The notes beneath the pieces were generated by a model. It saw only the letters and a program-made list of their open reading frames with translations, ran no database searches and was not told the origin of the DNA. The translations under genes were made by a program, and so were the position numbers. 64,000 bases of DNA from Harmonia axyridis (taxonomy: Eukaryota; Arthropoda; Insecta; Coleoptera; Coccinellidae): NCBI RefSeq assembly GCF_914767665.1, contig NC_059504.1, forward strand, positions 34,317,720 through 34,381,719, given 5' to 3'. Of this stretch, positions 11,909 to 23,018 are shown one piece after another (position 1 is the first letter of the stretch; each line of letters opens with the position of its first letter).

Positions 11909-12828
11909 AAGAAGTTGAAAGACTCAAGAGTTTTCTCGGCAACCACTCTGATGCAAATTATACGATGAGAATTACTGATTTTAGAGAAAACTTATTAGTG
12001 AAATTCTATTTAATTACACTAAGGTTAACAATTAATTACATCCACTCCAATATTCACATAATTAAAATCTGCGGAAGTTATCCCTTCGATATGAAATTTT
12101 TATTGACTTCAGGTATATCCACTGGAAAGAAACTAATCAGAATGAATTCATTAAAAATATCGATAAGCATGTTCCTTGAGCGAAGTCAAGGATGTCATTT
12201 TAGGGAGTTGTATGGTTAATTATCACCTCCCAAAATAATACTGACTTGATCCTGAGATAAATTTCAGAATTAACAAATTCATATTTATAATTTATATTTA
12301 TATCTCCTTGAGAATATGATTTTACAAGACTTCAATTTTTGATTCGGTTAATTTTTTCAGATTAAAATCAATTTTCTTCAATATTGGGATGAATCCAACA
12401 GAATTCAAAAGAATGCTGATCTTTTGAACCCTTTTTCAGGGCCTCTCTCAAAAGAGAGTCTATTTAGAATAAATTACGTCAAGAAATTGAGCTGTTTGTC
12501 GAACATCAAAGGGCCTATTCAAAAAAGTGTGTTGATTGTTCGGAAAATCAGTGGAAAAGAATTACACGTTACATTTGTGATGATCAAGTGCCTAAGTGTA
12601 GCATCTGCTGTACATTTATTTTCTTCATTGGAACGTTCCATTTATATATTAATTTGATTATTTTGTGATCATATTCCATAAATAATAAGTCAACGAATTT
12701 CTTTGTATGATTACCATAAAAAAATAGCAGGTATTTTAGTTGAGGGAAACATTTTTACTCAAATCATTTTGTATTGACAAAAATGTCCTCCTTCAATTAA
12801 TAAACAATATCAAAATCAACATTTAGTG
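11909..12828. other. Intronic stretch without recognised feature
   Basis: AT-rich sequence. The open frames at 11965-12219 and 12424-12657 have no domain or composition that I can support as coding. Confidence 0.5.
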
Positions 12829-15800
12829 ATTCAATTCAATTCAATTCAATTCTTTATTGATCCCTAAGACACAGAATAATGTATAGGACAAGTCAACATC
12901 AGGAAAAAAAATAGCATAGTTACAAACTTTGAGATGCAAAATTTGACATTACAAGAAACAATATAAAGGATTAAATCAATGAGTCAGAAAGAAACTCCTG
13001 AGTGCTGTAAAAGCATTTATCAGCTAATATACATCTGATCTTTTTTTTGAAAGTTTTGATATCTAGCGATTTCAGCTCGTTCGGAAGATGATTGTAAAAC
13101 TTGATTCCTGCAAAAGTAGGGGAGGTCTCATATTTGCTTGTGTTATGTCGTGGTATGCAGACGATGCTACTATGTCTTGTCTGATATTCGTGAAAGTCAG
13201 AACATTTCATAAGGTTATTGATGTTACATTTTACATGCAGGAGACAGTTCAAGATGTAAAGAGATGGAAATGTCAGTATTCCAAAATTCTTAAATGTCGG
13301 TCTACAGGACTCTTGAGGACGCAGATTGAAAATTAATCTTATGATCTTCTTCTGGGCAATGAAAACTCGGTCGCTACCAGAAGACCCTCCCCATAAAACT
13401 ATATTATAACAGAGGTGACAGTTTACCATACCGTAGTATATATTTATTAATGCATCCAAGGGTAGTGAGTGTTTTAGACGATGAATGGCGTAAAAAGACC
13501 GGTTCAATTTTTTTGCTAGATGTTCAATATGGAAATTCCATCTCAGAAACTCGTCTACATACAACCCAAGGAATCTGATGCATTCGAGAGATCTCAGAGC
13601 TCCCCCCTGAGTACTGAGAACCAACGGCGAAACTGATGACGAATCCCGTAAGCGAAATCGGATCACTTGAGTCTTATCCACATTCATGATGAGTGAATTA
13701 GTTCTGCACCACCTATTGAAGAGATGGATCACCATCTCACATTTAGATATTAATTCGATTAGGCTATTAGCCTTGATAGCAAAAGAGGTGTCATCCGCGA
13801 AGAGAATCAGAATGCACTCTACAAGATATTCAACAAGATATTCAGGCAAGTCATTCATGAATAGAATAAAAATAAGTGGCCCAAGAATTGATCCCTGAGG
13901 GACACCAAGATTGTTCTCATACTCGGTAGAAACGTGTTCCCCTACATGGACATATATGGAACGATTAGAGAGGTAGCTCAGAATCCAATCCAGCCTCTAA
14001 AACCTATTTGGTATAATTTATCAGCGATGAATTTATGTTGAAGACAGTCGAACGCACGTGAAAGATCAAAAAAGATCCCCGCGACATGAGCACCCCCATC
14101 CAGACTACCGTACACAAATTCTACGAATTCAGTGCATGCCGTCTGGGTGGACCTACCAACTCTAAAGCCATGTTGTCTCCCAGACAGCACTGCAAATCTA
14201 GACAGGAATTCACTCATACGATGGTGCATTATTCTTTCAAAAACTTTCGATAATTGACTCAAAATGGATATAGGTCGATAGTTAGCAATGTTGTCCTCGG
14301 CGTTTTTCTTGTGTACAGGAATGACCTTGGCCTGCTTCAGTATAGATGGGAATATTCCAGCCGACACAGACGAATTTATAAGATGTGCCACATGTTCCGA
14401 GATGGAATGCTCCACTGATTTGAGAATTCTCGCCGAGATATAATCTAGCCCTGGGCTTTTGCTGTTCTTGAGACTTCTTATAATTGACAGTACCTCATCC
14501 GCTGTCACCGGAAAGAAATAAAAGCTACAGTTGAGCAATTTCTGAGTGGTACAATTTTTCGAGATATCGTTCCCGTAGAAGTCAAGAATGGACTGTTTAT
14601 TAACTTCTGTGAAATATTTTCCAAATGCTTCTGCCAGAAGCTTTGGGCACGAAACGCGTTCTCCATTCTGAATGATGGATAAAGATTTGATTTTTCCACT
14701 ATCTCTTCCAAGCTCATGACCAACCATATGCCAAACAGTTTTGTTTAAATTCTCGGATGTGAGAATGATGTTTTTGTAAAAATTCGATTTAGTTCTTCTT
14801 ATTAACTGGGAATATTCGGATTTTGCAGTTTTGTAGACTTCTCTCGAATCTGATGTTCTCAAATTTTTAGTGAGCCAGTGAAGGTTTTTCAGGCGCTCCC
14901 TGGCCTCCAGAACATCGAGATTTATCCATGTGGGTCTCTTACAAACTGAATAATGATTCCTCCTTAAAGGACAAGCTAAGTCAATAAGCGTTTTAAGTAT
15001 ATAAACAAAATGTTCAAACTTAGTGTCAATCGATTGGTGACCATATATGATCCCAAAATCTGCCTGCCCAACAAGCAAAGAAAGGTACTCTAGGTTGTCC
15101 GGCGAGACACATCTGGAGACCCTGGCACAGTCATTATCAAGGTCGAACCCGCTTTGTGAGCAATAGTCAAGAATCACAGCTCTGTGGTCACTGATAAACG
15201 ATTCCCTGACATCTACACAGACATTTCCCTGTAAAGAATTATTAACAATGTAGTCCACCTTAGTGGACGATGTATTACCCCATTTATCAGTAAATACCCT
15301 TGTGGGCTCAAGAGATTCTACATTTAAATTAAAGCTTAAAAACAAATCTTTCAAGAGCTTCTTCCTGGTATCATCAACAAGATAATCTACATTCAGATCG
15401 CCACAAAGAAAGATAACATCAGAGATAGTAGCACAGTAATTTAGAACATACTCTATAGTTTTCAGAAATAAATGGTAGTCACCTGAAGGTGGTCTATATA
15501 CACTGAGCACAATGAAGAGGAGCTCACCAGATCTTATCTTGATTCCGCACACTTCGCAATGCATTTCGATGGAGAATCTGTCCACATTTAGGGGTAGCAT
15601 CTGGAGACTGGATCGTACAAACAAAGAACTTCCACCATGCTCTCGATTGGGCCTGCAGTAATGGGCAGCAATTCGATATCCAACCGGAGCCATAAAACCT
15701 ATCCTCTCACTCGAACACCAATGCTCCACTAAACTCACACAATCCGGCCGAATAGAATCAACAAAGACCTCAAGACGAGCCACTTTATTAGCAATGCTTT

Positions 15801-16990
15801 GGGCATTTATTTGGATGATCTTCAGATTTGTACTAACACTAAGGCCAGATTTAACATTGTTTTTCGTAAATTTTAACTGCTGTTTGGTTGGATCGACGAA
15901 AAAATTGTTCACCATGATACCCTCCGGCCAAAAGGATGGTGCCATAATCTGTGTTAGGAATTCAGCTGGAAATGATAGCTTGAATGATGCATAAATTTCG
16001 GGCTGTTTAGAATTCAATTTTTCACACGACAGATCAGGAATACCATTATTGAAAAATTTTATCAAGTCCTCAACTGTCGTTGAGGGACTCAGCCGGGAGA
16101 CATGAATATGGGACAATCTCCTCTTCGGAACACCTACAAGTGCACTCGAATTCAAGGAGCCAATAATTGGTTTGTTCAATTTTTTTGATGTTCGATCTTT
16201 CAGTTCTGTTTTAGCAGCAGTTCTCTCCTTACTTTTTATTTTAGAATTAGATTTCCTTCCATAATTGACGATCTTCCAATCTCCTGCACCAGAAGAAGCC
16301 TGAGTTGACTCCAGTCCCCCATCGACGTGTACGACCGGCATTGGTCCGGCCGATACAGGAACGTAAGAAGTTACCCGCTCTGTAGGTTGGATCATTGGAG
16401 ATACTCGGTCTATAGAATCTTTTCTCGAGTCATCGGTTGACTCAGGAACGTCAGAAGTTTCCCGTGCTGTAGGTGGGATCACTGGAGATACTCGGTCTAT
16501 AGAATAATCCGTACGGTGTTCATTCGAATCGTTGACGGTATTCCCTTCAGATGTTTCATTTACCAGATAATTGTTTTTATATTCCTTTAATATGTGGATT
16601 TCCTCGATAAGATCGTTTATTTGTTTATTTTGAGAAATAATCAAACTTTTCAACTCAACAATTTCGGAATACAAGGGAGAAACTATTCTTTCCAAAGCCT
16701 CCAGAACAGCATTCTCAATCGGATTTTTTGCTTTCCCAATTTCCTCCCGGTCATCAGTGAAGGAAGAACTCGAATTACTTGGCAGTGAACATTTTTCACA
16801 GATCCAACTTCCACCAGATCCATTTTCACGCATTTCATTGAATACTTCGATAGAAATATTCACACATTTGATATGAAAACTATTTTCACATTTCTGGCAC
16901 AAAATTGTATCGTCATATCGATCAATTTTATTTAAACAACGGAAGCAACTTATACCACGTACTCGCGACATCTTCGCTTCTAATTCGATG
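12829..16990 (-). mobile_element. CR1-like non-LTR retrotransposon, nearly full length
   Basis: Minus-strand LINE with the coding region at 16971-12971. Its 3' end carries an AATAAA (plus-strand TTTATT at 12853-12858) and a short GAATT microsatellite (plus-strand AATTC repeats at about 12833-12852) in place of a poly(A) tail. Microsatellite tails are usual for CR1/L2-type LINEs. The 5' limit is uncertain, since no diagnostic sequence marks it above about 16990. It lies antisense to Beat in intron 1. One frameshift separates it from an intact coding region. Confidence 0.85.
12971..16971 (-). pseudogene. Fused PHD finger / coiled coil / endonuclease / reverse transcriptase polyprotein with one frameshift
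   Basis: A 997-residue frame starts at 16971. A PHD-type zinc finger has C9, C12, C25, C28, H33, C36, C58 and C61, followed by a coiled coil (about 88-132). An RRM-like stretch follows, then an APE-type endonuclease (from about 382; GDLN near 522, SDHRAVILDY near 594) and RT (NYRPISIL near 897, FFDLSRAFD near 967). The frame then hits a stop. The remainder continues in another frame from 13858 with FADDTSF and a CR1-like tail to 12971. The break is explained by a 5-bp tandem duplication (AATCC twice at 13982-13991); reading past it gives WILSYLSNRS then GVPQGSILGPL. PHD and RT parts share one ORF, whereas CR1 elements usually have two. Confidence 0.88.
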
Positions 16991-17337
16991 ATCTGCTTAA
17001 TAAACCATAAATGAAAAAATACGTCTTTATTCAGAAAAGCAGGATTAAAATATGTTTGGCAATCATGACATACAGGGCGAAGTCTAGCATGCTATGCAAA
17101 TCAACCCCATACGTATAATTTTTTCTATCTTTTGGTTATTTCATAGTAATGACTCTTTGCCCTAGACTGACGCCCTAGAGATGGCATCGTGCGTTGTACA
17201 TCCCTCGGAAGATCGAATCATTGGGATGAAACCCAACCGTTCTTCGGCAAAGTCCATTATGAATTTGAAAGAGTAAAAGGCAATGAACACTGAATACCTT
17301 ACTGATGATTCCATTAGTGCTTCCGGAACTAACGCTG
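16991..17337. other. Spacer between LINE and Harbinger-like element
   Basis: May include the 5' untranslated region of the minus-strand LINE. No gene or repeat boundary could be placed. Confidence 0.4.
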
Positions 17338-18473
17338 TGTCCTACGTGAGCGAATTAATGCGAGCGATTAGAGCGACGCGACCAAACGCGATATATCAAA
17401 CCTTGGAATATAATAGCGCTGTCCTACGTGCAGTCGTATCGGTCGTAAAACTGTTTCGCGCTCTGTCGGCGATCAAATTATTTGATATTTCCAAGTGGAA
17501 TTCGCGCGAACTTCAGTAGTTCTTGATGATGACCGCTCTACAATGAATGATTTAAACGAAGTTTTAATACTGGCTGCTAGAAATTCCAGTATACTCTGGG
17601 ACAAGACTGATAAAAGATATCATAATCGACTGTTGGTGGATAGAGAATGGAGTAGAATTGCCGATGAACTGGGTGAAACAAGTAAGATTGACGAATTAAC
17701 TATAGTGTTATATACACTGAGAGAAGTGTTTATTTGATATTATCGAAAATACATTATAGTTAATGAATCATTTATTGGATCTATGGTCAAACAAATATTA
17801 GTTTCATGGAAATAAATAATTTATTTGAAATTCCACCAATAATCATCATTTATTATTCCACTTCATTTATTTACGCATAACTTATATTAATGATGCTGAA
17901 GAAATATCCATTTGAAGGAAATAAATATAGTTGAGGTTAATATATCAATGAGTAATAATAAATAAATCTTATTTATATGTAATATGTATCCATGCAGATT
18001 GAAAAAAATATTTCAATTCAGTAAAGGTTAACGTATTTCTTAGATTTTTTTTTACTGTTTCTATATAGTCAAATGTTGTAGGAAGCAATCTACGATAACT
18101 GTGGAAGTCCTAAATTGTTTATATAAGTGGTGAAACTCTCCAAAATTCATTCGTTCCAAAAAAATTTTATTTGTTGGATTTCTCTATCTTCCCATTTTTC
18201 TGCGTCTTACAATTAGCATTTTCAAAGCCACATTTTCACATATGAATAATTTACGTTTTCTTGACCACCTCATTATAACTGTTTCTCTACAAGCGTATGA
18301 CAACGGACTGATCTTCCGCAATGCACAATCCCAACCCTACTATATTTATGTCGCGTCGTGTCGCGTTTGTAGATTTCAACGTAGGACAAAAAAAGTCGCG
18401 CTGCTCACTTCGCTCGCGTAGTACATAAAATTGGCGTCGCTCGCGTCGTAACATTAGTCGCTCACGTAGGACA
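17338..18473 (+). mobile_element. PIF/Harbinger-like DNA element, degraded
   Basis: The ends are inverted copies: TGTCCTACGTGAGCGA with TTAATG at 17338-17360, and CATTAGTCGCTCACGTAGGACA at 18452-18473 with one indel. The block GTCCTACGT recurs subterminally at about 17419 and, inverted, near 18385. Both ends are rich in CGCGA and GAGCGA words. Inside is a MADF-domain fragment (17543-17737). A MADF/Myb-like protein is the second gene of PIF/Harbinger elements; no DDE transposase was found. A target duplication could not be settled. Assignment to the superfamily is inference. Confidence 0.6.
17543..17737 (+). pseudogene. MADF (Myb/SANT-like) domain fragment
   Basis: A 64-codon frame starts with MNDLNEVLILAARNSSILWD and contains KRYHNRLLVDREWSRIADEL. 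This is the first two thirds of a MADF DNA-binding domain: the L.L....P.LWD start, the Y.....R..AW..IA..L helix. The usual final helix is missing. A GTAAGA at about 17680 could be a splice donor, so this may be exon 1 of a spliced element gene rather than a truncation. It lies between the inverted repeats of the Harbinger-like element. Confidence 0.6.
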
Positions 18474-18738
18474 TAGGGTAATACATTGCAATATTCAGAG
18501 AGAGGGAGCAACTTCGAAATACGAAAACGCCTCGCCAATATAGATTGAACACTTTCAGCATTTTTTCTTTGTTATTCGTATAAATTGAATTTGATAATTA
18601 CAGAATATTATTTCGATCATGATATTTTTTCCACATATATAACAGCTGATGCCGTTTTCGAATTCCTTCATTCAAATTGATCCCCCAAAAAACTTATGTT
18701 ATGTCTGATCGAAAATAAACTCTATATTTTTTTTTCAG
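18474..18738. other. End of Beat intron 1
   Basis: AT-rich. It ends in a long T-rich tract and CAG acceptor at 18736-18738. A branch point cannot be assigned by eye. Confidence 0.6.
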
Positions 18739-18872
18739 TAATTCCGAGGAACAACCCCACAATAGAAGGCATGAAAGATAGATACGTAGTTGGAGACTAT
18801 CTGGAGGGCTCCTGCACATCAGGTTTGGGAGATCCCAAGCCGATCATTTCTTGGTACCTGAACAATAAACCA
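18739..18872 (+). CDS. beat: Beat family protein, exon encoding the start of Ig domain 2
   Basis: 134-bp exon with acceptor AG at 18737-18738 and donor GTAAGT at 18873; it enters in phase 1 and leaves in phase 0. Joined to the previous exon it reads VIPRNNPTIEG, then YVVGDYLEGSCTSGLGDPKP and ISWYLNNKP. This is the N-terminal half of the second Beat Ig domain, with the Y.VGD.L.G.CTS motif, first core Cys and core Trp. The short exon is a normal Beat gene feature. The open frame seen beyond 18872 is intron. Confidence 0.9.
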
Positions 18873-19056
18873 GTAAGTCAAAAATTGATTGTGAGTTTTA
18901 TGTTCACTTCTAATGATTCTGGGTTATCCATGTCGTGGTTCGGATTTCACAGACTGTTTCAATGACATAATATGTCAAACAGAACTGTCATCTGAACGTC
19001 ATGTTTAGTTCAATGTTAGCCATTTAACAATATGAATCGTTTATCAACTGCTGAAC

Positions 19057-19623
19057 TTGTGAGAATTGTGAAAACTTACTATAACAGTTATTTGCTTTAC
19101 TAGGCGGCAAAGTAGTATATTGACTGCTGCGGTTGATAGTTCATATTCAAGCAGTTAATCTACTTTGCTGCCGAGTTGAACAATAGTAATTTACGTAACA
19201 AGTCCGGAAAATAGGGTTTTTTTGGACGAATAGACAAAATTCGGAAGTCTGTGAGTCCAAAAAAAAACATTTTCGGGCGTGTTGCGTACAATATTTTTTC
19301 GGCAACCATGTAAAATAACACTATCGCTGCTGCTTTCCATATTTTATTGCGATTGCGATAAAAAAACATGCAAATTTTTGACAACTAATTTCATATGAAC
19401 TGTCAGCCGTTATCTCGGTTTCTATGGATTCTATGATTTTTTTCCGGCCTAGTCCGGGAAGTACGTACTTTCCGGACTAGGCCGGGAAATGCTACTTTCT
19501 CAGAGAAAAAGCGTCCGGGAAGTGAGCACTTCCCGGACGGTTGCCGAAAAAAAATAGTTCCTCCGATTTTTTATAATGATATATGTAGCATATTGTTTTT
19601 GCAAATTATAACAATTCTCACAA
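19057..19623. repeat. MITE with nested hairpins and CCGGGAAGT repeats
   Basis: Outer inverted repeats are perfect over 13 bp (TTGTGAGAATTGT at 19057, ACAATTCTCACAA at 19611). Inside, 19441-19488 is a near-perfect palindrome of about 47 bp built on GGCCTAGTCCGG. 19513-19538 is a second palindrome, with a GTCCGGGAAGTG stem and 2-nt loop. A third inverted pair (GCGGCAAAGTAG, CTACTTTGCTGCCG) lies at 19110-19175. No ORF is credible. It lies in intron 2. Confidence 0.7.
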
Positions 19624-19699
19624 TCTTTCTATTTTTCCTGTAGTGATAAACTGAAACGAAATTTGATAGAAATGTCAATTGTTGGAATGGTTAGTTACT

Positions 19700-20135
19700 A
19701 TGAATATTTCCCTCCTGTCAAAAATGCTATGTATCTGGAGAACAATTATCGAAAATTACAGCGATAATTGCATTGTAGGAAGCGAAACTGCACTGCGATA
19801 ATTGTTCTGTTCATAGATGCATAGTTTCTATGCATCTTACACAGTTCGAATCTATGGCAATTCCATTCTACATCAGTTTGACAAGTGATGTAACAGTTTA
19901 TTCGGGAAATATTCCCCCGAATTGCACTCGTGCATCAAAATGACCTGATAATTTCGCATTCCAGCGTGTTTTCCTTGAAAAACTGCATTCGGTCATTTTC
20001 ATTTTTGGAGAAAGAGCCCTCCACCTTCGGTGTCGGGCTCTTTCTCCAAAAATGAAAATGAACTCATGCAGTTTTTATGACAACACGCTGTCATGCAAAA
20101 TTATCGGTAATTTTGATGCACTTGTGCAATTACTT
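19700..20135 (+). repeat. Palindromic repeat family, copy 1 (long palindrome)
   Basis: 19921-20135 is a long palindrome centred near 20028 (loop CACCTTCGGTG). Its arms include GGAGAAAGAGCCC and GGGCTCTTTCTCC, CATTTTCATTTTTGG and CCAAAAATGAAAATG, and CAGCGTGTT and AACACGCTG. The left flank back to 19700 is part of the same repeat, because it is matched in inverted orientation at 57707-57961 plus 58391-58453, 38 kb away. It has no coding capacity. Confidence 0.85.
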
Positions 20136-20265
20136 ACGAAAATGTATATGTCCATAATAATTATAATTTGATAACTTATGGAATATTTGACAGTTTTTTT
20201 GACAAAATCGGATAAATTCATATTATGGACATTGATAGCGAGTCAGAAGTACTTACTCTTCTAGA

Positions 20266-20336
20266 AGTGAACAAAAGATCTGCATGGTCGCAGTTCCCGG
20301 AAGGCTTACCGAAATAAACGACCCCAGTTCAAATGA
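20266..20336 (-). repeat. Dispersed repeat, partner of 865-937
   Basis: Inverted copy of the intron 1 repeat: AGTGAACAAAAGATC, GGTCGCAGTTCCCGGAAGG, AACGACCCCAGTTCAAAT. The element ends are not defined. Confidence 0.7.
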
Positions 20337-20789
20337 TAATAATGAAAATACTCTTTTAGAAATAAGGGAGATGGCAGAAAATATTGATTGTCAGAAAACG
20401 CCGAATGTTTTATTACTATTGAGAATGATCACTTTGCTGCCTAGACAGAAAAAGTAATACTTTGATTGATATCTGTCTGCAAAATCAATATTTGCTGTCA
20501 ATCTGAGGAAAATTGTCATTCTGTAGTGAGTACCTTCGTGCATTACATTCATATTATGATCGACATAACCGTCCAACATACTTTTCACTCGGTAGCTATG
20601 TAAACAAGAAATATGTCGAATATGTGGTAGTGAAAATCCTCTTGTTATGAGACCAATACATCCACAAAAAGTCTTTATATTTTGTGCAATTTGGCGTGGT
20701 TGAGTGATTGGCCTATACTTTTTACAGTTTTACTGTACAGTTTATCAGTGTTCAACGAATAACGAGAGTTGTAATATTGAGAATATTCC
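20337..20789. other. Intron 2 spacer
   Basis: AT-rich, no supported gene. The minus-strand open frame at 20391-20588 has no recognisable domain. Confidence 0.5.
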
Positions 20790-21180
20790 ATGGAAAATGC
20801 CTGGACAATTTCCCAGTTTGACCGGGCAAAAATAGTAGCCTTACATCAAGAAGCTTTGTCGAACCACCAGATTGCATAAAGTTTCCACAGACTTCAAAAA
20901 GGCAGCGTTGCCCGGAGACTGCTGCCTGGTCGACCCAGAGTAACATCTACAAGGGAAGAACATTATATCGCAAATTTCACTAGAAGGAATCGAATGTTAT
21001 TTGTAACAGCCTTTCGAAGTCATTTTTTGAGGACCTCTAGACAGGTAATCTCAACCAGTACCATAAAAGGACGGTTGCATTCCTCAAATTCAAGGGCAAG
21101 TAGACCTTTAAGGTTGTAGACTACTTTGCGCTGAAACTGCAATTCCGCTAGATGGAGCTACCCGAAAATTTTTGGTAGAT
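20790..21180 (+). pseudogene. Tc1-like transposase N-terminal relic
   Basis: Starts with an ATG and reads SQFDRAKIVALHQEALSNHQ, IA, then a stop. It continues in the same area with GSVARRLLPGRPRVTSTREE, HYIANFTRRNRM and TIKGRLHSSNSRASRP. This is the paired HTH, GRPR linker and second HTH of a Tc1-type transposase. Stops and frame changes interrupt it, and the DDE half is absent. Confidence 0.7.
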
Positions 21181-21322
21181 TTGTACCTGGCACACCCATT
21201 CAAGTTGAAGAACCGCCTGTTTGGTATTTATTGCCCCTAATAAAATCTCAACTCTCGATGAAGCCCAGCAAAGAGTAAATTTGTGTTTCTGTAAACTTTA
21301 GAAATTCAGTTCAGTTAAGATA

Positions 21323-21475
21323 CAGTGGCGTATCCTAGGGGAGGGATAAGGGGGATATATACCCCCCAGAAGGAATATCCATTATATGTAACAACCTTAT
21401 ATATCACAATCTTATTATGAGTAAGCAAAATTCTTTGGAAAACTTCTTCAAAAGAAGGAAAATTTGTTATATTTG
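21323..21475 (+). pseudogene. hAT element end with transposase start codon region
   Basis: CAGTGGCGTATCCTAGGGG at 21323 resembles the CAGTGGCGTA.C..GGGG terminus of hAT elements. About 75 bp later an ATG at 21417 opens MSKQNSLENFFKRRKI, the usual start of ZMYM/hAT-type transposases, then ends at a stop. This is a 5' fragment of a plus-strand hAT, distinct from the minus-strand hAT at 21826. Confidence 0.55.
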
Positions 21476-21825
21476 TTTAGTTATATATTACTAAATAATA
21501 TAATTACTGTAAATATTGTGAATACAGAAATGACAATGAACCACTGTCATGGACGTATATCGAATATGGATAATAGAAAAAAATATATGATTATCTCTGA
21601 GTGTATGATTTCACAGAGAAAATCATAAATAGTGCATATTGAGATTTCTAGAATGAAAAATTCGAGAAGCTTTTGAGTTCTCATTTTATGCGCCTTTGGA
21701 GACCACAAAAGTGGGTATAGGAATATAAGACATGTGATTTATTAGGTTATTGTTGTCGGTTTGTTTATTTGGATGAGAATTTCTGATATTTTACTGAAAT
21801 TCAAAATGATTATTTGACATTTGAC

Positions 21826-22772
21826 CAGTGACGGCTCGTGCCCTCGAGATGTGGGTCGGCCACACTCCGTAAAATTACGAACATATATATCAAATTTATT
21901 AAAATTCATTAGTTCCAAAAAATGAAGTGATGAAATGTTTTTAAACCTTATTTCAATTTGACTTATAATTAAATCCAGAATTTCACAAAAAAGCCGTTTC
22001 ATTGAGGAATTATCCGTGAGCTGAATTTCGGAATCTATTTTACGTTTTCGACGTCTAGCACTCGGTGGCATTACTTCTGGGAGTTTTTCTACTTCTGAAT
22101 ATAAGCGAATGAAATACTCATCTTCTGTGCGAAATTTTTTCAGAGTCAATAATAAAGAAGTGATTCTGGCGTTGCAATAAGTTATATCTGATAACTTATG
22201 CTGGATTATAGAAAAAACGGGATCTGTGTATGTAAAAATCAAATTAAAAGAGTGGAGAATGAACAAAAATTCGAAATCATTCAACATTTTCTTCAGACCG
22301 GTAGCTTCACGTATTGTAATATCATCCCATTCATCTAAATTGTCGCTGATATGATGAAAAACTTCAATTAATTCTTCTCTCTTATCGAATATTGTTTTTA
22401 CAGCGCGAGATTTGAAATTCCAACGAGTTTCCGAGCTAGAGGGTAATCTTTTTTTGCAAATTTCCTCTAGAATATTAGTGCGTTTACTTGATTTAGTGAA
22501 AAACGACGAAAATCCTGAAAGATTCGAAAAAAACACGCGACACTCATTGATTTTCTTGGTCGAATCTTGTAACACTAAATTCAATTTATGTGCATAACAG
22601 TGCGTGAATAGTGCTTGAGGAGCAATTGTTTTTATTCGCGCTTGTAACCCATTAATTTCCCCCGCCATCACAGCTGCCCCGTCATATGTTTGACCTACTA
22701 ATTTAGTCGCTAAATTGAAATCTTTAAAATTGTCCAACAAGGTATTGAAAATATCATTCGAAAAAAACCCCA
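21826..22772 (-). pseudogene. hAT transposase (ZMYM-like), central part, interrupted
   Basis: The minus-strand frame reads QTYDGAAVMAG, HCYAHKLNLVLQDS, SETRWNFKSRAV and CNARITSLLLTLKKF. This is the RNase H-like core with inserted domain of hAT transposases of the ZMYM1/DUF4371 type. On its C-terminal side the frame ends after NFNKFD, short of the hATC dimerisation region. At 21826 the sequence CAGTGACGGCTCGTG resembles a hAT terminus, so the C-terminal end looks internally deleted. On its N-terminal side it is cut at about 22772 by the Jockey LINE, and the missing part resumes at 27323. Confidence 0.85.
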
Positions 22773-23018
22773 GGAGACATTAGTGAGTGAGTGTCGAGTG
22801 AGATTAGTCGACAGAGTAAGACGTGTCAGCAGTGAGTAGTGATTTCCCAGCCCACTGGTGAGTTATTTTTTGTGATTGTGTATGTTGTAATTTCAGTGTA
22901 CTGTGTTGTTCAAGTGTGATTGTTGTAAAGCAAACAGGCCCATTGAAAAACGCTCTTAGGAGCGGGTTCGATCAGAACCCTGATCTATTCCACCGTCTCT
23001 AACGCGAGTGAGACAGTC

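Noticed and set aside
18873..18965. Extension of the second Beat exon to the stop at 18965
   Set aside because: A strong GTAAGT donor at 18873 and perfect continuity with the 29350 exon make the extra residues intronic.
22940..22990. tRNA-like GGTTCGATC motif
   Set aside because: It lies in the Jockey 5' leader and no cloverleaf can be formed around it.
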